NCBI GenBank assembly: GCA_021107605.1
Contig: JAIOSN010000161.1
Span: 1-6,816, forward strand
DNA length: 6,816 nt
Direction of reading: 5' to 3'
DNA from: Anaerolineae bacterium
Lineage (GTDB): Bacteria; Chloroflexota; Anaerolineae; B4-G1; SLSP01
Numbering within the stretch: the stretch's first letter is position 1; each line of letters starts with the position of its first letter. The notes under the pieces are model-generated. The model was not told the DNA's origin. It saw nothing but the letters and a program-made list of their open reading frames with translations, and made no database searches. Made by a program: the position numbers and the translations under genes. Shown here in pieces: positions 1-4,994 of this stretch.

Positions 1-342
1 CGTGACGATCCACGCATCACGCGAGTGGGTGTTTTGCTACGCCGTACCAGCTTAGATGAGCTGCCACAATTGTTTAACGTGCTCAAAGGGGAGATGAGTT
101 TAGTTGGCCCGCGCCCACCGACCCCCGAAGAAGTTGCCGCCTACCAGCAGTGGCATAGAAAACGCCTGGTGGTCTCGCCAGGGATGACGGGGTTATGGCA
201 AGTTAGCGGGCGGAGCGATCTCACGTTTGATGAGATGGCATTGCTAGATATCTATTATATAGAAAATTGGTCCCCGTGGTTGGATATAAATATCCTCCTG
301 CGCACCGCACCCAAAGTATTATCGGGGGAAGGGGCCTACTGA
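1..342 (+). CDS. Polyprenyl-phosphate sugar-phosphate transferase, C-terminal part (5' end outside window)
   Basis: The reading frame is open from base 1 to the TGA at 340-342, giving 113 visible residues. They match the C-terminal half of the bacterial sugar transferase family (WcaJ/ExoY/PglC type). These enzymes move a sugar-1-phosphate from a nucleotide sugar to undecaprenyl phosphate at the cytoplasmic membrane, the first step of exopolysaccharide, capsule or glycan assembly. Visible family blocks are DPRITRVG near the left edge, LDELPQL, GEMSLVGPRPP, and PGMTGLWQVSGRS followed by an acidic segment (FDEMALLDIYYIENWS). The ending LSGEGAY is a normal terminus for the family, so the 3' end is intact. 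The first internal GTG (25) is not the start, because conserved sequence continues upstream of it. The N-terminal membrane segments, and therefore the choice between the short monotopic and long polytopic subfamilies, lie outside the window. Sugar specificity cannot be read from this part. Confidence 0.93.
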   Translation, partial: RDDPRITRVGVLLRRTSLDELPQLFNVLKGEMSLVGPRPPTPEEVAAYQQWHRKRLVVSPGMTGLWQVSGRSDLTFDEMALLDIYYIENWSPWLDINILLRTAPKVLSGEGAY

Positions 343-345
343 ACC

Positions 346-360
346 AGACCTCTGAGGTCT
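346..360. repeat. 15-bp palindromic repeat, copy 1
   Basis: AGACCTC-T-GAGGTCT has perfect 7-bp arms around one central base. It begins three bases after the stop codon of the sugar transferase. The central base is T here, whereas the other five copies in the window have C or G. It could act as a small hairpin at the end of the transcript, but it has no run of T after it. Confidence 0.8.
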
Positions 361-373
361 TAACTAAAGTTCC

Positions 374-447
374 CTGTCCACGCAGGTGGACAGCCGGCGG
401 TCAGCCTCCGGTAGCCTACTTCAGTAGGCGTGCTGGGGCAGCCCAGC
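374..447 (+). other. Cluster of four consecutive tetraloop hairpins
   Basis: Four inverted repeats follow each other almost without gaps. H1 (374-393) has 8-bp arms CTGTCCAC/GTGGACAG around GCAG. H2 (394-411) has 7-bp arms CCGGCGG/CCTCCGG, with one mismatch, around TCAG. H3 (414-429) has 6-bp arms GCCTAC/GTAGGC around TTCA. H4 (432-447) has 6-bp arms GCTGGG/CCCAGC around GCAG. Spacing between units is 0, 2 and 2 bases. Arms differ in sequence while every loop is four bases, so pairing rather than primary sequence looks preserved. No run of T follows directly. The role is unknown: a structured RNA, a complex 3' end of the sugar transferase transcript, or a structured DNA element. The pairing is seen in the sequence; any function is inference. 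Confidence 0.6.
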
Positions 448-485
448 TGTTACTATTACTCGTTTTACGGTTGACAGACCACTAG

Positions 486-592
486 TTTTTTTTTCTTAGC
501 GTCTGGGCGATGAAATATCCTTTTCTCAGCAGCGTCAAACTTATTTTTTTTCTCAGTGTCCTCGGTGTCTCCGTGGTGAGTTATCTTTTTTC
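486..592 (+). repeat. Degenerate TTTTCTCAGCGTC-type leader repeat upstream of the M20 hydrolase
   Basis: Three diverged copies of a T-run followed by CTTAGCGTCTGGG-like or CTCAGTGTCCTCGGTGTC-like sequence lie head to tail. They cover roughly 486-509, 521-540 and 545-590. They end just before the AGGGGAG ribosome binding site. Related units occur upstream of psuG (1856-1900) and in the psuG-dnaA gap (about 3070-3096). The reading frame of the downstream hydrolase is open through this repeat, which makes it look like a hydrophobic N-terminal extension. Confidence 0.6.
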
Positions 593-599
593 AGGGGAG
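593..599 (+). promoter_or_regulatory. Ribosome binding site that decides the M20 hydrolase start
   Basis: AGGGGAG lies six bases before the ATG at 606. The in-frame upstream ATG at 510 has no purine-rich site before it, only GCGTCTGGGCG. This supports 606 as the start and a 404-residue product. Confidence 0.75.
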
Positions 600-605
600 T
601 CAAGA

Positions 606-1820
606 ATGAATCAATGGCAATTAACAACTTCAGAGAAAACCGCGCTCCTGGACTTCTTGCGCCGTCTGGTACAGACGCCGAGTTTCTCCGGTGAGGAGGG
701 GGGCGTCGCCGAGCTGGTATTGGACGAGCTGCGCGCGTTAGGTTTTCATGGTGTGCGGCGGGATAACGCCGGCAATGTAATTGGTGAGCTGGGAACCGCC
801 GCTGGCCCCCTGCTCTTACTGGATAGCCATCTGGATACCGTCAGAGTTTCGGATCCGGAGTCGTGGGCCTGCGATCCCTGGGCCGCTGAGGTGCGGGACG
901 GGCGGCTCTACGGTCTGGGCTCCTGTGATATGAAGGGCGGTTTGGCCGCCACGATTTACGGAGCCGCGCACCTGCTCCAGTTGGGCGTGCCCTTAGCCGG
1001 TCGCGTGATGGTGGCGGCGGTGGGGCTAGAAGAGCCTTGCGAGGGGATTGGAACACGCATTCTCTTTGAGGAGGATGGCATTGATCCCGATTGGGTTCTG
1101 ATTGCGGAGCCTTCCAATCTACAAGTTATCCGAGCGCAACGCGGGCATCAAGAGATGTCCTTGTCGGTGACCGGACGTTCCGCGCACTCCGCCACTCCAC
1201 AGCTGGGTGAAAACGCTATCTACACCATGGCACGGGTACTCTTTGGACTAGAAATTCTGGCCGGTCAACTAACCACAGATTCCTTCCTGGGATCAGGCGT
1301 GCTGGCCGTTACCGACATTCGCTCGCACGCGGTCAGCCGGAACGCCATCCCCGAACGCTGTGAAATTATCATTGACCGGCGTTTAACGTTAGGGGAGAGT
1401 GAAACCTCAGTCCTGGCCGAAATCCAGCGGGTGATCACTCGCGAAGGTGTGGCCGATCAAGTGAAGATTATTGAGGAAGAGATCAAGACCTATACCGGCA
1501 AAACCTATCGGGTGCGACGCTCATCCTTGCCCTGGGCCTTCAAGTCGAAACATCCATTGGTACAGGCGATGGTCGCTGCGGCGCGGCAAGTGGGCTGTCA
1601 ACCCAAGTTGGAGAAATGGCACTTCGCCACCGAGGGAGCCTATACCGCCGGCGTGGCGCGAGTGCCTACCGTGGGCTTCGGCCCCGGCGATCCGGCCCTG
1701 GCCCATACCAGCAACGAACATATTGAACTATCTCAAGTCTACACTGCCGCCGGAGCCTATGCCGCGCTGGCCGCCCGCCTGGTAGGAGCGGTTAGCAGTT
1801 TCGGAAAATTAACTTTTTGA
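606..1820 (+). CDS. YgeY-type M20 family zinc metallohydrolase
   Basis: This 404-residue cytoplasmic protein belongs to the M20/ArgE/DapE amidohydrolase family, which uses two zinc ions to cleave amide bonds of acylated amino acids or small peptides. All expected residues are visible: H75 and the catalytic-support D77 in DSHLDTV, bridging D108 in GLGSCDMKGG, general base E142 with zinc ligand E143 in LEEPCEG, E168 in AEPS, and H367 in AHTSNEH. The blocks AEPSNLQVIRAQRG, DRRLTLGES and EKWHF...VGFGPG are close to what I recall of E. coli YgeY, the 'selenium metabolism-linked' branch. The substrate of that branch is not established. The dimerisation (lid) domain runs about 180-290. The upstream in-frame ATG at 510 would add 32 hydrophobic residues, but these are encoded by intergenic repeat DNA. 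psuG follows after 159 bp on the same strand. DapE or ArgE activity is less likely but not excluded. Confidence 0.9.
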   Translation: MNQWQLTTSEKTALLDFLRRLVQTPSFSGEEGGVAELVLDELRALGFHGVRRDNAGNVIGELGTAAGPLLLLDSHLDTVRVSDPESWACDPWAAEVRDGRLYGLGSCDMKGGLAATIYGAAHLLQLGVPLAGRVMVAAVGLEEPCEGIGTRILFEEDGIDPDWVLIAEPSNLQVIRAQRGHQEMSLSVTGRSAHSATPQLGENAIYTMARVLFGLEILAGQLTTDSFLGSGVLAVTDIRSHAVSRNAIPERCEIIIDRRLTLGESETSVLAEIQRVITREGVADQVKIIEEEIKTYTGKTYRVRRSSLPWAFKSKHPLVQAMVAAARQVGCQPKLEKWHFATEGAYTAGVARVPTVGFGPGDPALAHTSNEHIELSQVYTAAGAYAALAARLVGAVSSFGKLTF

Positions 1821-1855
1821 CCGGTGTTATTAAATATTTTCAACCTAATACTAAA

Positions 1856-1910
1856 TTTTTTACTTAGCGTCTTGGTGTCTTAGCGGCAAACTCGCTTTTT
1901 CCAGTAGAGT
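1856..1910 (+). repeat. Degenerate leader repeat upstream of psuG
   Basis: TTTTTACTTAGCGTCTTGG, then GTGTCTTAGCGGCAAAC and CTCGCTTTTTCCAGTAGAGTCA, resembles the DNA before the M20 hydrolase. The best match is the end: TTTTTCCAGTAGAGTCAATG here against TTTTTTCAGGGGAGTCAAGA before the ATG at 606. The two leaders therefore look like diverged copies of one element of about 50 bp, including the former ribosome-binding segment. Confidence 0.55.
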
Positions 1911-1979
1911 CAATGCTGAAGCGCCGCCTAATTCCTACTCCCCAAGCACTGATCACTTATTCCTGTATGGAGGTAACGC

Positions 1980-2882
1980 ATGAAACAGCTACAAATTAAT
2001 CCCCCAATTTCCATCGCGTTGACCGAGGGGCGCCCTCTAGTCGCCCTGGAATCTGCACTGATTACCCACGGCTTCGCCTACCCCGCCAGCGTGGAGATTA
2101 CCGTCCAGATGGCAGAGGCGATCCACGCCGAGGGAGCGGAGCCGGTGGTGGTGGGCATCTGGCGCGGCGTGCCCACCGTCGGCTTGAGCGACGCGCAAAT
2201 TGAGTCGCTGGCGGCTGATAAAACCGCCGTCAAAGTAAGTGTGCGCGATCTACCGCTGGCCGGAGTGCGTGGTTTGCACGGCGGCACGACGGTCGCCGCC
2301 ACCGCGCTCTTAGCGCACCGGGCCGGCTTGCGCGTTTTCGCCACGGGAGGGATTGGCGGCATACATCGCGGGCATCCTGAAGACATCTCGGCTGATCTGC
2401 CGGTATTGGCTTCCACGCCCATCATCGTGGTCTGCGCGGGAGCCAAAGCAATCTTGGATCTGCCGCGCACACTGGAATTCCTGGAAACGTGGGGCGTGCC
2501 GGTGCTAGGCTGGCAGTCGGAGGAGTTCGCGGCCTTTTATAGCCGTTCCGCCGGGCTGCCGGTCGATCAAAAGGTAGCGGACGCGGAAACCGTGGCGGCG
2601 ATCTATCACCAGCAACGCGCTCTCCAACTGCCACAGGGCGTACTATTGACGGTGCCGGTCCCGGCAGCCGCCGAGGTTCCCACCGAGGAGAGCGAGCCGC
2701 TAATCGCGCAGGCGTTGGCCGAGGCCGAGGCGCAAGCCATCACCGGCAAGCGCGTGACCCCTTACCTGTTGGCCCGGCTGGTCAAATTGAGCGGCAATCG
2801 CACCAAAATCGCCAATGAGAGATTGCTCATCAACAACGCCCGCGTCGCGGCGCGGGTGGCGTGCGCGCTGGCGACGAAGTAG
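1980..2882 (+). CDS. psuG: Pseudouridine-5'-phosphate glycosidase
   Basis: This 300-residue cytoplasmic enzyme splits pseudouridine 5'-phosphate into uracil and ribose 5-phosphate, letting the cell recycle the C-nucleoside released from RNA turnover. Length and sequence match the PsuG (YeiN) family throughout. Active-site residues are present: E24 in VALESALITHG, D139 (Mn2+ ligand) in DISADL, and K156 (Schiff-base lysine) in CAGAKAILD. D139 and K156 have the same 17-residue spacing as the E. coli pair D149/K166. ATGGIGGIHRG (121-131) and the C-terminal TPYLLARLVKLSG/NNA block are also family hallmarks. The start is well supported by GGAGGT at 1969-1974, five bases before the ATG. No pseudouridine kinase (psuK) is visible beside it, so the substrate would be made by a kinase encoded elsewhere. 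It shares strand and leader-repeat type with the upstream hydrolase, but no shared pathway is evident. Confidence 0.96.
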   Translation: MKQLQINPPISIALTEGRPLVALESALITHGFAYPASVEITVQMAEAIHAEGAEPVVVGIWRGVPTVGLSDAQIESLAADKTAVKVSVRDLPLAGVRGLHGGTTVAATALLAHRAGLRVFATGGIGGIHRGHPEDISADLPVLASTPIIVVCAGAKAILDLPRTLEFLETWGVPVLGWQSEEFAAFYSRSAGLPVDQKVADAETVAAIYHQQRALQLPQGVLLTVPVPAAAEVPTEESEPLIAQALAEAEAQAITGKRVTPYLLARLVKLSGNRTKIANERLLINNARVAARVACALATK

Positions 2883-2947
2883 GTAGTCTGCTAAAAAAAC
2901 CGAGAATTTCACCCTGGAGAGCACGGAGATTTCAAACTCAACCTTCA

Positions 2948-2961
2948 GAAAATTAATTTTC
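2948..2961. repeat. 14-bp AT-rich perfect palindrome
   Basis: GAAAATTAATTTTC is a perfect even palindrome directly abutting the next 15-bp repeat with no gap. It might be a protein binding site or chance in AT-rich DNA; nothing in the context decides. Confidence 0.5.
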
Positions 2962-2976
2962 AGACCTCCGAGGTTT
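2962..2976 (+). repeat. 15-bp palindromic repeat, copy 2
   Basis: AGACCTC-C-GAGGTTT; the last arm has TTT in place of TCT, breaking one pair near the end. It is the exact reverse complement of copy 3. Confidence 0.8.
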
Positions 2977-3043
2977 TGACGGTAATTTGACCGGGGAAGC
3001 GGGCTAGGTATCACCAGAACCTGCCACAGGAGTACCAGCTTAT

Positions 3044-3058
3044 AAACCTCGGAGGTCT
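3044..3058 (-). repeat. 15-bp palindromic repeat, copy 3
   Basis: AAACCTC-G-GAGGTCT is exactly the reverse complement of copy 2. The pair therefore encloses a 67-bp segment (2977-3043) between 15-bp inverted ends. Confidence 0.8.
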
Positions 3059-3098
3059 TTGGGGATGTATCTTTTCTCAGCATCCTCCGCGTCTTTGT

Positions 3099-3113
3099 AG
3101 ACCTCGGAGGTTT
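3099..3113 (+). repeat. 15-bp palindromic repeat, copy 4
   Basis: AGACCTC-G-GAGGTTT, lying directly after the leader-repeat fragment GCGTCTTTGT. It carries the TTT arm of copy 2 but the central G of copies 3 and 6. Confidence 0.8.
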
Positions 3114-3154
3114 AATAGAACCAAAGTGCCAGGTGGCTAAATTACCTCAACGCA

Positions 3155-3193
3155 AAGAGCCTCCAGAGAGGATAATCCCTTCGGGAGGCTCTT
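3155..3193 (-). terminator. Hairpin terminator for dnaA (possibly bidirectional)
   Basis: AAGAGCCTCC (3155-3164) pairs perfectly with GGAGGCTCTT (3184-3193), a 10-bp stem with a 19-base loop. It lies 21 bases past the dnaA stop. On the - strand the stem ends in CTCTTT, a short T run, so termination of dnaA is plausible though the T tract is weak. It is also the only strong hairpin past psuG on the + strand, hence possibly two-way. Confidence 0.7.
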
Positions 3194-3214
3194 CTGGGTA
3201 CTAGAACTGGCTGG

Positions 3215-4558
3215 TTAGTTCCTATCGTAAAGTTGTGCTTTTAGCGTGAGTATCTCGCGGCGCAGCTGTGGATTCTCTTCCATCCTGGAGCGAATGCGTT
3301 CGTAGCCATAGAGAATGGTAGTATGATCGCGCCCACCCAACTCGGCCCCGATTCGGGGATAGGAAGAGCCGGTCTCTTCGCGCATAAGGTACATAGCGAT
3401 TTGACGGGGAAGCGCGATACGATGAGTGCGGCGCGCGCCACGCAGATCGTCAAGTCCCAGATTGTAGAAGGTGGAAACGGCTTTGAGTATCTCTTCTGGT
3501 GTAAGTTCTGGCGAGTTAGGCAGTAAGTCGGCAAGCGCGTGCTGGACTGTTTCCAGGTTTAGGGGCAGTCCAGTGAGACGGGTCATGGCCAACAATTGAT
3601 TGAGCGCGCCTTCCAGCTCTCTGATATTGCGTTCGATGTGGCTGGCAATAAACGCCAACACTTTGGGAGGTACATCCACGTTGAACTGATGAGCTTTGTT
3701 GCGCAAAATTGCCAGCCGGGTTTCATAATTCGGGGGTTGGATATCTACAATCAGGCCCCATTCAAAACGCGAGCGTAGCCGCTCTTCTAAAGTGACCATG
3801 GCCTTCGGAGGCCGGTCACTGGTCATAACAATCTGCCGCCCGGTATCACGCAAGGCATTAAAAGTATGGAAAAATTCTTCCTGGGTGCTCTCCTTCCCGG
3901 CGATGAATTGAATATCATCCACCAACAGAACTTCCACGTTACGGTATTTCCCACGAAAAGAATCGGTAGTATGGGTACGAATCGCTTCTACCAGGTCGTT
4001 AGTGAACTGCTCGGAAGAGATGTAGAGGACGTGCATCTTCTCCCGATAACATTTCTGCCCGATAGCATGAAGTAGATGGGTTTTACCCAAACCAACACCG
4101 CTGTAAAGGAAGAGTGGATTGTAAGCATGGGCAGGAGCTTCAGCGACGGCCTCCGAGGCGGCTTGTGCCAAGCGGTTGCCAGCCCCGACGACGAAACTAT
4201 CAAAGGAATACCCAGGATTCAGGCCGGGGTCTGGTACATCCGGACGCTCCGGTTCCTCCCCCAACAAGAGAGCTGGCGGTGATTCCGAGAGCGGACGCTT
4301 GCTCTCCCAAACCACGAACCGCGCTTCCATCTCCTCTTCGGCGATGCGATAGAGTGTCCGCTTAATAACCGCGTAGAGCTTATTCTCCAACCACTCCACC
4401 GCATAGCCATTCCTGACGCCAACGATCAATACATTTTTGTTTTCAAGGCCTATACATTCTGTGTCACGCAACCAGGTGTCAAAGGTAGCTTTGGTCATCT
4501 GGAGTTCCAGTTCCCCTAATGCCGCTTGCCAGAGTCTTGCCGAATCTTGATTAGCCAT
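3215..4558 (-). CDS. dnaA: Chromosomal replication initiator protein DnaA
   Basis: This 447-residue AAA+ ATPase binds DnaA boxes and melts the replication origin. Domain I (about 1-85) has the LWQAALGELELQMTKATFDTWL block. Domain II is short (about 86-115). In domain III the Walker A is GVGLGKT (154-160), Walker B is LLVDDIQFIAG (211-221), sensor 1 is QIVMTSD (242-248), the arginine-finger block is ERLRSRFEWGL (259-269), and sensor 2 is RNIRELEGALNQL (310-322). Domain IV carries the basic loop GARRTHRIALPRQIAMYL (374-391) and the DnaA signature GGRDHTTILYG (408-418). The start at 4558 fits the family N-terminus; the frame is open to an ATG at 4603, adding 15 unlikely residues, and neither start has a strong ribosome binding site. 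The origin-like region lies directly upstream, where DnaA could also repress its own gene. dnaN does not follow; psuG converges on it instead. Confidence 0.98.
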   Translation of the reverse strand: MANQDSARLWQAALGELELQMTKATFDTWLRDTECIGLENKNVLIVGVRNGYAVEWLENKLYAVIKRTLYRIAEEEMEARFVVWESKRPLSESPPALLLGEEPERPDVPDPGLNPGYSFDSFVVGAGNRLAQAASEAVAEAPAHAYNPLFLYSGVGLGKTHLLHAIGQKCYREKMHVLYISSEQFTNDLVEAIRTHTTDSFRGKYRNVEVLLVDDIQFIAGKESTQEEFFHTFNALRDTGRQIVMTSDRPPKAMVTLEERLRSRFEWGLIVDIQPPNYETRLAILRNKAHQFNVDVPPKVLAFIASHIERNIRELEGALNQLLAMTRLTGLPLNLETVQHALADLLPNSPELTPEEILKAVSTFYNLGLDDLRGARRTHRIALPRQIAMYLMREETGSSYPRIGAELGGRDHTTILYGYERIRSRMEENPQLRREILTLKAQLYDRN

Positions 4559-4706
4559 ATTTTCATACTCGCTTGTTCTGTCAGAGGCACAGAGAAACCC
4601 CATCCAATAATATATGCGTGTCGATTAGTCAGATGATAGTCAATAGCCCGTGGATTCTGGTGGGCAAGACCCGCTGAAATGGTGGGACCCTTTACAGCAC
4701 GACACT

Positions 4707-4735
4707 ATTCTACCAGAAATTTGCGCTAGAAGCAA
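4707..4735 (-). promoter_or_regulatory. Candidate dnaA promoter
   Basis: On the - strand TTGCTT (4735-4730) is followed by a 17-base spacer and TAGAAT (4712-4707), matching sigma-70-type -35 and -10 boxes at ideal spacing. Transcription would start near 4700, giving a leader of about 140 bases before dnaA. It lies 18 bp downstream of the inverted repeat at 4753-4779. Confidence 0.5.
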
Positions 4736-4752
4736 TCTCTAAAGCACTTCTC

Positions 4753-4779
4753 ACCTTAAAATCTTGATAATTTTAAGGT
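4753..4779. promoter_or_regulatory. AT-rich perfect inverted repeat between dnaA promoter and DnaA boxes
   Basis: ACCTTAAAAT (4753-4762) and ATTTTAAGGT (4770-4779) are exact inverted copies around CTTGATA. It may be an operator for dnaA, part of the duplex-unwinding region, or a hairpin. Lack of a T run on either side argues against a simple terminator. Confidence 0.5.
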
Positions 4780-4792
4780 TCGGAGAGAGAGT

Positions 4793-4801
4793 TGTGGATA
4801 A
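4793..4801 (-). promoter_or_regulatory. DnaA box 1 (perfect consensus)
   Basis: TGTGGATAA on +, which is TTATCCACA on -, exactly the consensus DnaA box. Confidence 0.85.
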
Positions 4802-4823
4802 CTATTGCGCCACCCCCTCTAAT

Positions 4824-4867
4824 TAGTGGTAGGATTAGGAGGCGTAGGTATATGTGGGGGGGAGAGG
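4824..4867. promoter_or_regulatory. Candidate DnaA-trio series plus GC cluster
   Basis: TAG triplets occur at 4824, 4830, 4836 and 4845, all in the same triplet register. Next to them is a G-rich block (4856-4867, including G7) and then DnaA box 2. Read on the - strand the order is DnaA box, C-rich cluster, CTA-containing triplets. This is the order I recall for the B. subtilis unwinding region, where DnaA-trios follow a DnaA box and GC cluster. The register is seen; the function is inferred. Confidence 0.45.
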
Positions 4868-4876
4868 TGTGGACAA
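4868..4876 (-). promoter_or_regulatory. DnaA box 2
   Basis: TGTGGACAA on +, TTGTCCACA on -: one change from the TTATCCACA consensus, at a commonly variable position. Same polarity as box 1, 75 bp away. Confidence 0.7.
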
Positions 4877-4887
4877 CTAGGTGGAAA

Positions 4888-4896
4888 AGTGGATAA
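4888..4896 (-). promoter_or_regulatory. DnaA box 3 (one mismatch)
   Basis: AGTGGATAA on +, TTATCCACT on -; only the last base departs from consensus. It starts 20 bp from box 2, about two helical turns. A poorer match, GGTGGAAAA, lies between them at 4880-4888. Confidence 0.6.
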
Positions 4897-4994
4897 GTTT
4901 TGACTTTGCCAGCTCATTTTGGGCAAATGTCCTGAAAACAGAAATTTTTTATGCCAGCAAAAGGATTGTAAAAGATAACTTCGCCGGCCTCTAT

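Larger units (their letters stand above)
2883..3214. other. Convergent psuG-dnaA gap (332 bp), no gene seen
   Basis: I see no convincing coding region here. The gap holds a 14-bp AT palindrome, three 15-bp palindromic repeats, a leader-repeat fragment near 3070-3096 (CTTTTCTCAGCATCCTCCGC) and a hairpin terminator. The stretch 2919-2932 (TGGAGAGCACGGAG) resembles the opposite orientation of the same degenerate leader family. Transcription enters from both sides, since psuG is on + and dnaA on -. Confidence 0.7.
4559..4994. other. oriC: Putative chromosomal origin oriC (436-bp non-coding region upstream of dnaA)
   Basis: No coding region is credible here. The part from about 4753 to 4896 groups DnaA-box-like sites with the same polarity, a G7 run, a phased TAG series and an AT-rich inverted repeat, directly upstream of dnaA. 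This is the usual place and make-up of a bacterial origin. The portion 4559-4700 would be the dnaA transcript leader. The portion 4905-4927 has a weak 6-bp inverted repeat (TTTGCC/GGCAAA), and 4928-4994 is AT-rich with nothing further recognised. The origin assignment is inference from content and position. Confidence 0.75.

Noticed and set aside
471..476. Perfect TTGACA -35 box upstream of the M20 hydrolase
   Set aside because: At 16-18 bases downstream there is only a T run and CTTAGCG, with no acceptable -10 box.
510..605. Longer M20 hydrolase start giving an apparent hydrophobic signal peptide
   Set aside because: The segment is made of intergenic leader repeat, lacks a ribosome binding site before 510, and is followed by AGGGGAG six bases before the ATG at 606.
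1913..1999. 28-codon reading frame overlapping the psuG start, possible leader peptide
   Set aside because: It begins in repeat DNA, has no strong ribosome binding site of its own, and its composition does not resemble a regulatory leader.
2078..2470. Long open frame antisense to psuG, and similar long antisense or shifted frames in the other genes
   Set aside because: They are shadows of GC-rich genes whose main frames carry complete family motifs.
346..3113. Possible CRISPR array from repeated short palindromes
   Set aside because: Copies are scattered, spacings are irregular, orientation varies and no cas gene is present.
3797..3815. GGCCTTCGGAGGCC-type inverted repeat inside dnaA
   Set aside because: It lies in conserved coding sequence and is explained by the codons of the RPPKAM segment.
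4150..4158. CCTCCGAGG inside dnaA, resembling the core of the 15-bp palindrome
   Set aside because: Only nine bases match, the outer arms (AGA/TCT) are absent, and the codons encode ordinary DnaA residues.
4559..4603. Extended dnaA start adding 15 residues
   Set aside because: The added residues do not resemble DnaA domain I, which begins normally just after the ATG at 4558; no ribosome binding site precedes 4603.
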